This document shows, in pieces, positions 51,449 to 63,340 of a DNA stretch of 64,000 nt. The notes beneath the pieces were generated by a model that worked only from the letters and a program-made list of their open reading frames with translations, had not been told where the DNA came from and searched no databases. Position numbers and translations under genes: made by a program. Positions within the stretch are counted from its first letter, which is position 1; the number at the start of each line of letters is the position of its first letter. The stretch covers positions 16,904,501 through 16,968,500 of the forward strand of contig NC_135122.1 in the NCBI RefSeq assembly GCF_050908995.1. The letters run 5' to 3'. Source of the DNA: Andrena cerasifolii (lineage: Eukaryota > Arthropoda > Insecta > Hymenoptera > Andrenidae).

Positions 51449-52158
51449 TAGTGTTGTTAAAATGAGCTTCGAGCCGCGAGCTTCGAGAGCTCAAGTCGCG
51501 GTTCAAACTCTAAAGGCTCGAACCTTTAAGGCTCGAACCCTGTAGCCGTGAGAGCTCTAGCCTTTAAAGCTCGAGTCTTCAAGCTCGAAGGCTCGAGTCG
51601 CATAAATTGTAAGTAGTGAAGTGAATATGTTATCATCAGCGCAATGTACTTCGGTTCCCTTGACGATTGAAACAAAATCGGTTAAATCGCCTTTATGATC
51701 TGCTCGGTTAGCTCACTCGGTACACTGGTGTTGTACGACAATGATCAATTAATTTTATGTTGAGAAACGTTCAAACCAAGAATGCAGTGAGCAGGAACGC
51801 TACAAATGTTACAAGAAGACCAGATAATATACTGAAATTTATATTATAGTGACTGTGTTGTTCTTTTTGTGTTTTATCATAATTTTATCAAAGGGTTTTT
51901 GATTTCAGACGAACATGTTCGTTATAATTTGTTATGTTAGTCACGCGTGTAACTCGGTCATTTTTTAATATTTTTGTACAGTATTTATACAATATATGCA
52001 CTAATACATGCTCTACCCATAAGAGGAAAATAAATAATTTTCAACCTCATAGTATCAGTAAAAAAAATTCGTCTAGTTTAGTGCTGTTTCGAGCGCCTCA
52101 GGGTGGCGTAACCCCTTAAGACTTAAAGCTTCGAAGACTCGAGCTTTATACAACACTA
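51449..52158. mobile_element. 710-bp non-autonomous element with exact 9-bp target duplication
   Basis: ACTTGGTAG flanks it exactly at 51440-51448 and 52159-52167. Ends are TAGTGTTGT and ACAACACTA. The first 150 bases are built of GCTTCGAG, GGCTCGAA and CTCGAG palindromic words. The interior is AT-rich, with one chance frame (51934-52119). The end sequence resembles hAT, but the 9-base duplication is more typical of Mutator-like insertions; the assignment is open. A weak tRNA-like A-box word (TAGCTCACTCGGTA, 51708) and GTTCAAACC (51769) lie inside. Confidence 0.85.
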
Positions 52159-52167
52159 ACTTGGTAG

Positions 52168-54948
52168 GCACGTAAATCAGTAAAGACGCGTGAACCATCG
52201 GTGTACGAAACTGATATCCCCAACGACGAAGGGCGCTAAAAAGAATCCTGCGAGTCTAAGGGGTTGAAGCTGCGGCACGTTCCAGCGAAAGGTCCCCGCG
52301 TAAAGTGCGCCCTATGCGTGGTAAATTGAACGACGCGACGGGGTTTATTGCACGATGATGCGATAAGGGAAGCATCAAGACGACAGTGGCGCCGTCACCG
52401 TCCCCGAGGAATCATCCCCTCTCGAATTAACGCGCCTCGAGCTTCTCGTGGACGTGTCGCGCGGATCAAGGTTAAACTGCGAGGATCGCGGAGAACGGAA
52501 CAGTAAAAACGTTAGCGGGGCAGTTAGCGCGGTGCAATTATCGCGGCTAATTATGTGTCAGCGTCACCGTAAGATGGTCGCGCGCGTTCCCGAGCGGCAC
52601 GAGCGAGAACGGGCCGCGACGGTGCGGTTCCTAGGCTGCGTAACGCCAAGTGTCGCAATTAGCGGGAGCATCGCGACAACAGGGTCGTGAAAACTTCGTT
52701 AAGCCAGCGGCTCGACGCGTGGTCGCGCCCTTCTGTCCCGATCCAACACCCTTCCCCGCCGCTGGAAATCAGTATTCCGAGGCGCGGGGCGTTTCTTTTC
52801 CAATTCCACCCCGTGGCTAATCAGCATAATTGATTAGCGGCAGCCGGTCCTGTCTAGCGCGCGTACGTCCTCGGGAGCATCAACGTCGAAGCTCGCGCCG
52901 CGGAGAATCTTTGCATAGCCTAATTAATACCTACCGGGCTCGAAACTGCAGCTAATCCGACAGCGAGCTACCCGTTAAGGCGCTTGTTTTCGTCGGCGGG
53001 GTGTAATGCATACGCATTGATGCCGCGGGAGGGGGAGAATCCTAGCGGCGATGTAAATTTCCGGGAGTCATCGTGCAACGCGCGGAGAGAAACAGGAAGG
53101 GGATAATATCGAGACGCGAGGCTGGCTGCTCTGCCGTGGAAACATTCCCCTTCTGATTCCACGGTGAAATAAGGAAGCGCCAGGCCGCTGAGGGTAAACA
53201 GAAAGTTAGGGAAAATCCCGGAAACTCGGGTCCGCGGAATGCTGTCTGAATTTACGCGGAGTTTGATTAGATCTCCCTGGATGGAACGGCAAATCCGTAA
53301 GATCATGAAACGCGAGGAATCGGAACGAGGGGGCACCCCCTTCCCGGGATTCATTTTCCAGCGGGGCCGATCGCGGATAATCGTGTTAATTATTACGAAC
53401 GAGAGGGACGATGGCGCGGTCGAGCGACCGTCCCGATTATCCGTTCGCGAAATAACGAATCGGGTTCTCGAACTCGTCACACGTGGCGGACGGCACGTAG
53501 AGGCCAGCCATTGATCCTATATAATTTCGTAATAATCCTCTCGTGTACATTTCGAGGCGAGGGTGAGGGAACCCCGTGGAAATCACGTATCCGCTGATCC
53601 TCGGCTAAGTTTATCTTAAATGAGTCCAGAGGATAGTTATCGCGAGGCGCGGTCGCTCGAGATCAATCGGCGGGTGGGGGTCGCCGGGGGGCAAATGGAA
53701 AACTCCCGCTCACCGACGCGACGGCTCGCTCGCGCGAGAACGAGATGCCCGCGATCCAGCAGCTACCAACACGCTCGCAGAAAAGGATCCCCGTGCGACC
53801 GGCGGTGGCCGCAAGTTATTGGATCGACGACAGGAAATGATTCGTGGGCTTGTTAAAACGGGGGAGGATAATTACATTTCTCCGCGGCCGTTCCCTTCTT
53901 GTTGAACTTCGAGTCTATTGAAAATTTCGCATTCAACCAGGGAAAGCTTTAATCTTTACCCTGTTATACGGGTCGAAAGTAATATCGCCGGGTAACTGAA
54001 AATCCAGTAGAATTTTGTTACTCTTTCCACCCCCTGGCTCCGTCCTCGTTCTATCGCCCGCCGAACGCGAGCTTTGGTCAAACTTTCACTATTATTTTTC
54101 CATAGTGCCCAAACGTTGACAGTGTTAATAACAACTTGGGAAATTTTCTTCGCACGGTGGAAGGCCCCCGACGAACACTGGAATGGGGTGAAATTAAAGT
54201 GTCCCCGATCCTGCGGGCAACTACGTTAATTCGCGTTCTCGCGTCGGCAAAATATGAGCGTAATATCTCGTTGTTCACCCCCCCCCCCCCCGCGTCGGTA
54301 TTGGGATGGGTTTCAAGAAAGTCCATCGATTTTTCACGGAAAACCAGCTGCTTTATCGGACGGCCGTATCGCGCCCGTTCAATTATGGAATTAACAACGC
54401 GAACGGTCGAGCAGCCCTTTCGGTCAGCTGCGTAATAAATGCTCGCCGTTACAACGATAACGGGCCGAATGAATGCAACGGATACCGGTATTTATGCGAT
54501 CCAGATATCAGCGGAACAATAACGACCGCCACGGTATCGTACGCAAACGCGTGCGCGTAATTATTTTGGAATTAATGGGAGCGCCAGTTCTCAGTGCTGA
54601 AATACTGTTGCGTCGGGATCAAGGGGAAAGAAGAGTGGAGAACGGACCTCGGCCAAGTTCCTTCGATGTTCCATTGGTATATATTAGGCCTGTGACGAAT
54701 ATTCGAATTTGAGATTCGAATTTTCGATTAATTGCAACTCTAAGTAGTACACACCTACAGTGGCTCAACCAGGATTTAATCTTGGGAGGAGCCGAGTTGA
54801 AGGGAAAAGAATATTTTTAATGCAAATTCATTAAAGTACATTAAGCGATTATGAAAATTTATTTAAAGAACAAAATCCCATTCAATTACAAAATGGTAAT
54901 TACTTCAGTCGTGATTAATATCCTTTAATCTCCATTAATCTCCTTTTT
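52168..54948. other. Non-coding, CpG-rich DNA
   Basis: A 170-codon minus frame (52968-53480) and shorter ones overlap frames on the other strand and show no family motif. A run of 12 C at about 54280. AT-rich sequence from 54690 leads into the fold-back family at 54.95 kb. Confidence 0.5.
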
Positions 54949-55243
54949 CCTGTATCTCCAAAAGTTATTATCCGATTCCACTGAAACTTTTTTTACTTTG
55001 AAGAATATACTTCTGGCTAGGAGGGAAAGCATAAAAAAATACAAAAATTGAAAATTTATAATTTTCAAAGGCGTTGAAAGGACGAAAAATATAGGGGAAA
55101 AGTGATTTCAAACTTCAAGTGCCGTTATTTTCTTAAAAAATGTCATTTTTGCATTTTTCCTGGTTTCTCCCCTGGCCAGAAGTATATTCTTCAAAATAAA
55201 AAAAGTTTCAGTCGAATCGGATAATAACTTTTGGGGATACAGG
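54949..55243. repeat. Fold-back palindrome, part of the TTAA-ended family
   Basis: CCTGTATCTCCAAAAGTTAT onward (54949-55021) is inverted at 55171-55243, with weaker pairing through the middle to a centre near 55096. The same sequence occurs singly in copy B at 50.54 kb. Directly followed by copy C of the family. Confidence 0.85.
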
Positions 55244-55261
55244 TCGCACCGATTTGGATGA

Positions 55262-55461
55262 ATTTTTTGACGCCTTGACTTTAACGACTCCTCAGTGCCG
55301 TCTGTAATGTATAATTATAAAACAAAAAATATATGTCTATAACTTAAGACATCCTTAATACAATGCAAAAAGTCCCATTAAATTATATCTAGTAGTTTTC
55401 CTTTAATTAATTCCTAAAGATCACCTATTTTTTGGGGCTCTAGACCGGAACCTCCCCTTAA
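55262..55461 (-). mobile_element. Dispersed TTAA-ended repeat, copy C
   Basis: Inverted relative to copy A at 10.2 kb and closely similar over about 200 bases, ending in CCTCCCCTTAA at 55451-55461. Together with the adjoining palindrome it probably forms one element of about 0.5 kb or more, whose left boundary is not clear. Confidence 0.75.
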
Positions 55462-56354
55462 TCGTTTATTACCCAACTCTAATTTGACTAACATAGTTGG
55501 TTACGAACTACCTTAATTGCTACACGAAGCAAAAGAATAAACGCATCGACGCAAGACTCTGAATTCGACACATTCTTTCCTTTCAGAGAATAGAAACGAC
55601 AGTTTCAATCCCGCAGTATGATCTGTGGTTAACTGTAACGTAGCCCGGCGTAGGTGCACGTGAAAAAAGGAAATGCCACGAATACACGCTTCTCCATCGT
55701 TTCTCTGGGAAATAAAGAGCAACGGAGATCCATTCCCCCCGGGGAAAGGCAATAAATAAAATTTGTCCACGGTCGGATGAAAAAAGATGAAGGGGAACGT
55801 CGCGAAAGCGGATTTCGAAGCTCGTTCCTCCTTTTATCTCGGTAATGAGTGGTTGTTCCCTTTCCTTCTATTTTTCGTCGCATATATCACGCGAATAATA
55901 CACAACGGCGCGCGGCGGGGAGAAAAAAAAAAGAGGAACGCTGGAAAAGAGGAAACGTTCTTGGCGGGATATTTGTGTGGGAACGCTGGGATGGCTTGGC
56001 TTAAGGGACGTCTGGCCCCGGTGGCAAGAGGGTCGAAGGACTCGACAAATATCATAAAATGTAAATGTCGCGGATTCACCGTGACCCCGCGGAGAACTTC
56101 TCAATTTACCAATATGCCGAAACCCTTTTATCCGGCTTACACGCGTTCAACTTCGGCCGCCGTCCCTGTTCTGTTTCCCTGAGATTAAAATTCCTACCCC
56201 TCGATCACTCCAGCATTTTCGTGGAAACTCCCCAGCAAACTTTCCACGCGCACCCCCGTTAAAGCTCCCCTGAAAAGTTCGACTTCTCGATGAGCAAACC
56301 GAATCGAACATCTACTCGCCCTAGCTTGATAGCTGTATCTCTCTGGATAAACGT

Positions 56355-56565
56355 TCTGACGTTTCATCAGCATCGTAGCCAGTTTCATCAGGGATCCGAG
56401 GCCGCGCTGATACTGATGTGGGTGATGGCAGTGATCAATGGTCCGTGACACGGAACATGGATGCCCTTAAACAGGGCGCGACAGGAAGATACGCAATGGT
56501 ATCAGCGCGACCTCGAGTCCCTGACCAAGCTAGGCTATACGGTTGATGAAACGTTGAAACTCCTC
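56355..56565. repeat. GC-balanced inverted duplication, arms about 60 bp
   Basis: The left arm about 56355-56413 (GACGTTTCATCAGC to GCCGCGCTGATAC) and right arm about 56497-56557 (GTATCAGCGCGACC to TGATGAAACGTTGAAA) are inverted copies at about 80% identity, with an 83-base loop. Unlike the other hairpins here it is not AT-rich and has no transposon ends. Transcribed, it would make a long imperfect hairpin RNA. Function unknown. Confidence 0.75.
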
Positions 56566-56999
56566 CAAATTCACCCTGCCATTGCTGTCGCAACCTCGCA
56601 ACAGATCGTCCACCATGCCACCAAGCACACGATAAAGGACTCTCCTCTAAAAAATAACACCTCCACTGGCAGCTAACTCCACGTCCAGGGGAAACATCCC
56701 CCTGCGCCGCGATCGATTGAATTTTCCGATTCGTCTTGTCCAATTCCATCCAGCTCTGAAAGCTCGTCCCAGCGAAAGTTACGCGACGCTGCGAAACGAC
56801 TTTGTCGGGGAAAACGGGAAAAACCGTTCTCGGGACACCCTCTCAACTATTGCGTTACGGCTGTCTTGCCATCGAAACTAGCGGCGACGCGACCCTCTTG
56901 CCACCCACCTCGGTAAAAGGGGCACGAACACACGGCGGGCCTCAGCCCTGTATGCGGCAGCACGCTACGAGCGAGCTGCTCGCGCGTGTACATCGGATA

Positions 57000-59900
57000 C
57001 ATCCGCGCGAGTTAAGCCGTATAAGATAGATGGTCCAGCCGGTGGCCCTCTCTCGCCCTCAACGTTTCACTCGCACTTATGATATATGGTGACGCCGCTA
57101 AAAACTGGCAGATGTGTTCTCCCTTTCCGCCACCACCCCGGCCCGCCCTATTCACCATTCCGCGGGCCGTTTTCACGGGAATCGCCGACCCGGCGGCCAC
57201 CTTTCCTTCCATCCCTTCCCGGCTCACCAGCTGGATAAATCGACGCGGGGCGCGAACAATGCTTGAGAGATTATACGCTCGGCCTAGCGTCGCGACGACC
57301 GCGTCGAAAAACCCCTATATTCCTCGCCCCGGTGATATATGGTCCCTCGGCGAGTCGTCTCTCGCGATGGGTTCTTATCGTGGCTTGTTTCTCGGGGAAC
57401 GGCCGCGAGAAAATTGCTCTTGCCCGAAGTGTCTTCTTCCGTTAATTCTGCGACACGGTCTGCACTTCGGCCGGCGAGGAACCCGAGAGAATGGTGCGCA
57501 TAGCGCGGAAGGCAATTTACGTACATATCCCGCGGAAGCTAAGAGAACTCGAAGGGATGAAAGTGTAAGCGTGGATGCTCGCAACGATCTAGATTCAGGC
57601 CTAGGGATTTCGTCGGGAAGTCACGAAGAGGGGAAAATTCTGGACGCGAAAATTAACTGAAATCGTCCCGTGTCTCCCTCGACAGCGTCCTTAATGCGTG
57701 GTCTTAACCACCGGGTGAAAAATAACCGGCGGAACCGGGGCGAGCCCCGGCTCCCTCCGGGCGGTTCGCACCCCCCGATCGCGTGTATTTGGGTTTCAAT
57801 TTAAAGCTGGCCACTTCGCAGGTATCCACCAAGACGAATGAATGAAGTTTCCTATCCCCCGCAGGGTGAGAAGAACGGGAAAACCATTCGACCGGTGCCA
57901 GCTCGCTCGGTAATGGACCCCATTCCTTTCCTCTATCCTTCGACCATTCATTAATGGAATTAATCTCGATCACCCTAAACCGTTCAACCACCTCGGACAG
58001 AAGGGACAGAGGCTCTGGGAATTCGCTCGATGAATCTGTCGAATTGTTGGAAGATCCGTAAAACCACCCCCCCCCCCCCCCCGGTGCAGTAACCACAGAC
58101 GCGGCAAAGAGATACAAAACTCGGGGTAGGTATTTCCTTTTTTCTCGTGGCGGAACGCAGACCGGCACCCTCCGCCGGGAGAGACACTGGGAATGGAGTT
58201 TTCACTTAAATTAACTCTCCTCAAAGGGTGGAATCCGCTCGCGGACTGGACGCCACCGGAGCCACGTCCCTCGCGTACGTTGCAGTATGCGGCTGCAACG
58301 GACGTGATGCTCGAATTAGAGAGGAAAAACGGGGGAGAATGAGCGAGGGAAAGAGACAGTGGCCGGTAGTTCGTTAATGTTTAGTTGAATCTTTGACTTC
58401 CTGTTGACTCGATCCGTTATTTTCGTGCAAACCACCCACTCTCGTTTTAACTTAGTGGACACTGACCAACTTAATTGCTCTCCCCTATTTTCATTGTTAT
58501 TGACTGCTGAGGTAAGTTCGTCGACCACCCCTTTAGGGTAAACTCTTGACGAACCCCTCGATTTTATCGCCAGGATCACTTTTCCCGAATAAATTGTCCG
58601 TGGATCATCGATCGTGATACCGAGGAGCAACGGCCAGCGATCTACGAGCGGGAGTGGATCGCCGTGCCCTTCCTTGGATCTCGTCTCGCGCAGAGAGAGA
58701 GGAGAGAGGTAGAGGAAATTTCGAGGAAAATTTCATTGCAAAGTCTGTGGAGGAGCCGCGTGAATACCGGCAGGTATTTCGAGCTCTGCTTTGATTGCAA
58801 GTGCCAATTAACGTTGGGGTTGCGCCGTCGTCATAGTCGTTATCGCCGACGTCGTTCCACGCGTGTACTCGCATGCCCGCTAATCACGCTGGCTGCAGCT
58901 GAAACCGCGAGCCGCGGAGCCTTAATGCCAAAATACACGCCGGCAACGTACGGGAGCACTTCTATCGACGATTTCACGACTTCCAAGTGCTACGTGCCGA
59001 AATTGGACGGCCTTTAAATGCCCGAAGAACCGCAACTCGCGTGCTCGGAGCCCGTTACAATCGGGGAGCATTGAGTACATAGCCAAAGCTCTCCAAAGTA
59101 CCCAGGCTTTCGCCTGCGCCTTCAGCCCCGCAGTTTTGTCACAGGGGTGCATGCCAGTGCCACCAGCCAGGTCCTCTAATGAGCCCGAAGACATTTACAC
59201 CGTTAACTTCTGCTTGCTCGATCGCGGAACGCTACCAGTCAAACCTTCTTCAAGGTCTTAGCACTGGTGAGCTGATGAGGGTACTCCAGGATTGCCAGTT
59301 CAAGACCCGAGGGCATGTTTCTGTGGAATAATCAGCCGTGAGACAAGCCTCAATTAAGGGACATAGATATGCGTGCACTCTGCTCCAGAGGCTGATAAAG
59401 AACGAAAGTTCGGTGAGAGTTCACCGGGCGCAGACGCTAAATCAGAAGCAAGGGATGACGATCAGTCGGCGGTTTTACTTTGGAAATTGATTTCCCAGCG
59501 AGCCGAGTCCCTGTAGCTTTGCAAGCTGCCACCTTAAACGTGGCGAGGATGAGGATGAACCGGTTCGAGGACGAGAGGATTATACCATCCCGGGGGCGGC
59601 GAGGATGTAGGACGAGCCTAGGGAGCCTGGCCCGCCCGCCCTGCCTGGGGTTAACCAACATTTACATAGGCGCGAACGTAGACTGAATAACAATGCTTGA
59701 AACGGAGCTAAAACCAGCCGGGCCATTCCACCGAGACGGCACGTTCGTCATCCTTCTGTTTCAAGCACATCCTTCCACGGGCTCCTCGCCTGCGAGCGCC
59801 CTGTATCGAACTTGCATGGAAATTAGGCCAGACGAATCCTCGGCTTTGTTAATTGAAAACCACCGAACCCGAGTTTTGAATAAATCTGCCGGTATCCCTT

Positions 59901-60389
59901 TAGAATCGTTTAGTCGCTAAGCGTTACCGCGTAACTACGCTGCAGCATTTCTTCGGCGCTCAAAATCTGAGAATTGATTTCACCGCAAAATTCATCGCAG
60001 GCTAAGATAAGCGAATTTCTTTCCCGAAATAACCGATTCTTAGCAAATAAGATTACACTCGAAAAGAGGATTAAACTTGAGGGGATGCGAAAGCCAGATC
60101 ATAACTTTAAAACTGCCAGCATCTTGGTCGGTCTCGACGTGGCTATGTTTTTTAAAAATAGCTCGATACCCTCGCAAACAAATTTAGAACGAGATCAATA
60201 ATTAAGGAGAGACGGCATAGCTGCGCCACTGAAATGATCGTTAAAGAACGGACTCCTCGGAAATGAATTAAGAAGACTCGATCTAAGGGAAGCTTAAAAC
60301 CGCAGTCGGCATAAATAGGCGTGATCGGTGAAAGGGAATGCCGCAACGATAAGGTGCGGCAAGTGGATCGCATTAAAGTTCCAACTTTC
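57000..60389. other. Non-coding DNA between the inverted duplication and CSN2
   Basis: 193-codon (57079-57660 plus) and 154-codon (57704-58168 minus) frames look like chance in GC-rich DNA. A run of about 17 C lies at 58066-58082. From about 59.9 kb the sequence turns AT-rich, leading into the CSN2 locus. Confidence 0.5.
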
Positions 60390-60405
60390 TTATATCACAA
60401 CAGAT

Positions 60406-60411
60406 TTTATT
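60406..60411 (-). terminator. Polyadenylation signal of CSN2
   Basis: On the minus strand AATAAA lies about 95 bases after the CSN2 stop codon, followed by a T/G-bearing stretch. It is the first canonical signal downstream, so the CSN2 3'UTR is probably only about 110-120 bases long. Cleavage site inferred, not seen. Confidence 0.6.
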
Positions 60412-60504
60412 TTTCATATAGTCGGAGACAGGCATTTATGATATACTATACAGAGTAATGGTTCAGAGCTCGATTTCGTACCGGGATCACACGCGCCATG
60501 CTGC

Positions 60505-62696
60505 TTACGACATTTTGTTCACTACAGCTAAATGCAGGGATTGCAACTGGCGCGTCCATTTGTCGAGTGCATTGTAACGTGCTGCGCATACTGACTTCTT
60601 ATCCAGTTCGAGAACTTGATTCACCTGTTAATAGAGTGCAATCGAGCGTGAAACCGATGGAAAGTATATATTCTTAGACTACATGGATGTTATCGTGTTT
60701 ACCTGGTCGATACGGCCGCGAATCGTACTATCCAAAATACAAGACACTAAAAGGCTCTCGACCTCCGCCACGTCGATATTCAATTCTTTGCTTATGAAAG
60801 GTATATAAATTCTAGTGTACGGTTTTATTAATTTAATCAGAACCTATAATGCCAAAGGAACGTTCATTGTTATCCAAAGTGTTCTACGAGCTGTTCGAAG
60901 AGTCGTGCGTGTACGGTAGCATACCTGAGTGCGTATATTACGTAATAAATCTTCGATGTGCTCTCTTATGAAGGGATCATCCATTATATTATTCCTATTT
61001 TGCTTTAAAATTAGTTCAAATTGATTAATATCATTATTTTGGTAACTGACCACTAAATTCGTCATCGCCAAGATCTCTGGATCGTTTTTATATGGCTTTG
61101 CCTCTTGGGAGTCAAATGGGTTAATACCAGATTTCATCAACCTAGTTTTATAGCCAGTTTGAGTGTTAGTTCGAACATCGACAGCTGATCCCGCTAACGT
61201 TGTGGTAGATGGTAATTTTCTTTTATCTTACTTACATATTCGCTAGAACTAAATACTTTAAACATGTGGTGCGTCTTGGTGATCCAGACTCATCATAATT
61301 TTTAAAGGCTTCAAAGAAATCTGTGTGTGCTCTCTCAAATTCGCCCTCTCTTAGGTGCATTTTCCCTCCACATTCTTATGAAAATAGGAAACACAGTCTG
61401 AGTACCCTTACGTAACTTTTAAATTCTAATAGTACCAACTATGCTACTATACCTCTAATCACTCCCATTATTAATGGATGTGGTATAGCACTTTTAATAT
61501 ATAAGCTTTGTTCGTACAAGGTCTTTAATTTCTTATTGTTCTTTTGCGCGGTGTACATTTGTATTTCTAAAGCATAGATCTCTAAAAGTTGCGTCCCCTT
61601 TTTCAGATCGTCCTCCCCGTCGTCGGTCTAGCAAAACACATCGATATTTCAATGGACGGATCTATCTTAATTCGTGCAGATTACGCTAAGCAGAACCCAC
61701 CTGACAACTCTGATGAAGCTGCTTCAATATTTTGGCTAATTTATTAAAGTCCGACCGATCGAAGTACAACTTTCCCAATTTCGTGTTGGTTTTAAACCAT
61801 AACCTATCGTTCTTGGCATCTTTCAACGCATCTAAGGTGGTTTCGTAAAAGTCTTGCAATAATTCCATCTGGAAGGTTCCATATGCGAGAGGAGGATATG
61901 CGCTCGAAACTCGAATCGATCTGAAGCTTACACCCTAAATTACTCACGTTCTTCGATGTGCTGATATAGTCCAATATGGAATTTATAGACTTTTCTGAAT
62001 GATTTCTCGTAACTGCGCTCTTAATATAAGTTAATAATTGTTTGTACCTGGCCATCATCTCTTTATAATTACTCTGGTGAAATGAAATAATAAAGTTCAC
62101 AGATAAGTTCCTAAATAGCGTTAGCTTAAGTAACCCACCAATTTAAAATTAATTTTTATCATTTGCTTCAAAGCCTTGAAGCCCCATTCACCCTTTTCGC
62201 CTCCCTCCAAATCCAAAACTTTCTGAAAACTCTGCAGTGCCGCCCTCGGATCGTCCTCCTTCAACGCTTTGCTATTATAATATTGATTCTCTAAATCGAC
62301 GTCTGGTTCTGAATTTGAGTCTTCCGAGTATTCCTAAAAGTATCATCAAGGTAATGTCACATCGGGGTTGATCCTATTCTATAATAACCTAATACGGCAT
62401 CAAAGCAAAAGGAGAGCATCTGTATAACCTATACAAAATTAATAGGCCAACTAAATTTCAGCATCAATCTCGTCCTGAAAGGAAATGAAAATAATATCGC
62501 TCCCCGTCGTTGAATCGCTGGAAAAAGCCTCGGAATCTATTTATAAAATTTATATACGTCAAAATGAGGATTCTAACCTATAACCTAACCGGGAAGTTTC
62601 CCAGTGTGGCAACGTTTCTGCTACAAGGAAACGGATACTCACAAGCCCATAATCCTCCTCTTCCTCACACATAAAATCATCCTCGCCGTCTGACAT
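60505..62696 (-). CDS. CSN2: COP9 signalosome complex subunit 2 (nine coding exons, complete)
   Basis: PCI-domain scaffold subunit of the COP9 signalosome, which removes NEDD8 from cullins and so controls cullin-RING ubiquitin ligases in nucleus and cytoplasm. Joining nine exons with GT-AG introns gives 444 residues (1335 nt with stop); human CSN2 has 443. Exons, in transcription order: 62696-62643, 62333-62139, 62073-61948, 61868-61701, 61627-61453, 61374-61236, 61141-60925, 60843-60703, 60624-60505. All phases fit. The start is the ATG opening MSDGEDDFMCEEEEDYGL, the acidic N-terminus typical of the family. Family landmarks include KALKEDDP, GFKALKQMIKINFKL, KSINSILDYISTSK, KNDRLWFKTNTKLGKLY, TQLLEIYALEIQMYTAQK, SGINPFDSQEAKPYKNDPEI, NIMDDPFIREHIEDLLRNIR and, in the PCI/winged-helix part, LNIDVAEVESLL and GRIDQVNQ; it ends in NKMS. 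Introns run about 65-310 bp. No frameshift or missing segment. Identity is essentially certain from family knowledge; CSN2 is also called alien in flies. Confidence 0.97.
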
Positions 62697-63340
62697 TTTG
62701 CAAATACTTAAAGACCGTGAATCTTGAAAATAAAAAATTCACGCTACCCTGTTGACAACCGCAAGCACAGGCCAGTTTGTATTTTGAAATTCACATGCGT
62801 GCACAGATCCTACACATGTGCAGTCCACTGTCCGCTGTGCGACTTGCATTTCTGCAGAGATACCGCTGCCACCGCTGGATACCGCATCGATATCGTTCTA
62901 TTTAATTGTCCCGAATTGTTTTCAAATAAGTCTACCTACGTATAACCGTGGATAATTGCTTTTCCAGGATTACATGTTCGAAGGCTACCAAACAATTTTT
63001 ACTATGATTCATTGAATTGTATTCGTATTATTACAATATGAGAATATAACAATATTACAAAATGAGAATATAACAGCGATTGTGTTGAATTAGTTCCTCA
63101 AGTCACCGCTCTAAAATATAGAGTGCGCGTCAAAACCTTTGATTTTTCACAAGTCGGTATTTCAGTTCGTGCGACACGAACTCTCATAAGATGCGAAGTT
63201 TATCCTCTATCCTATTCCTCGTCTGTGGCGGTATTGAACGAATTGGTGGATTGTGGAAGCACTTTACCGTCTGCTTCAATAGCGTGTGATAGCGAGAATT
63301 ATTGCCTCTTATTTAAACTTAAACCCCTTTATACACAAAA
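62697..63340. promoter_or_regulatory. Shared bidirectional promoter region between CSN2 and the prag01-like gene
   Basis: The start codons of two divergently oriented genes face each other across about 640 bases. Both are of a housekeeping type, so a common promoter and both 5'UTRs are expected here. I see no convincing TATA box in a fixed position. Open frames inside (for example a Cys-rich one at 62724-62945 and one at 63123-63395) have no recognisable homology; the latter overlaps the start of the right-hand gene in another frame. Role inferred from geometry only. Confidence 0.5.

Noticed and set aside
51699..51778. tRNA- or SINE-like A-box and B-box words
   Set aside because: The A-box is a poor match, the B-box GTTCAAACC is incomplete, no cloverleaf can be drawn, and the sequence lies inside a DNA transposon.
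57079..57660. 193-codon plus-strand open frame
   Set aside because: No motif, and overlapped by three other frames; no upstream or downstream gene signals.
59020..59400. Stretch that at first looked like a fragment of a conserved mRNA
   Set aside because: Neither strand gives a recognisable protein, tRNA or rRNA piece, and stops occur in all frames.
62450..62495. Minus-strand acceptor-like site inside CSN2 intron 1, followed by codons for DEIDAEI
   Set aside because: The frame hits a stop at once and no donor follows; the flanking CSN2 exons already join in phase and match the family without it.
62724..62945. Cys-rich 73-codon frame right upstream of CSN2
   Set aside because: Lies in the divergent promoter interval; no homologue recognised and no splice or translation context.
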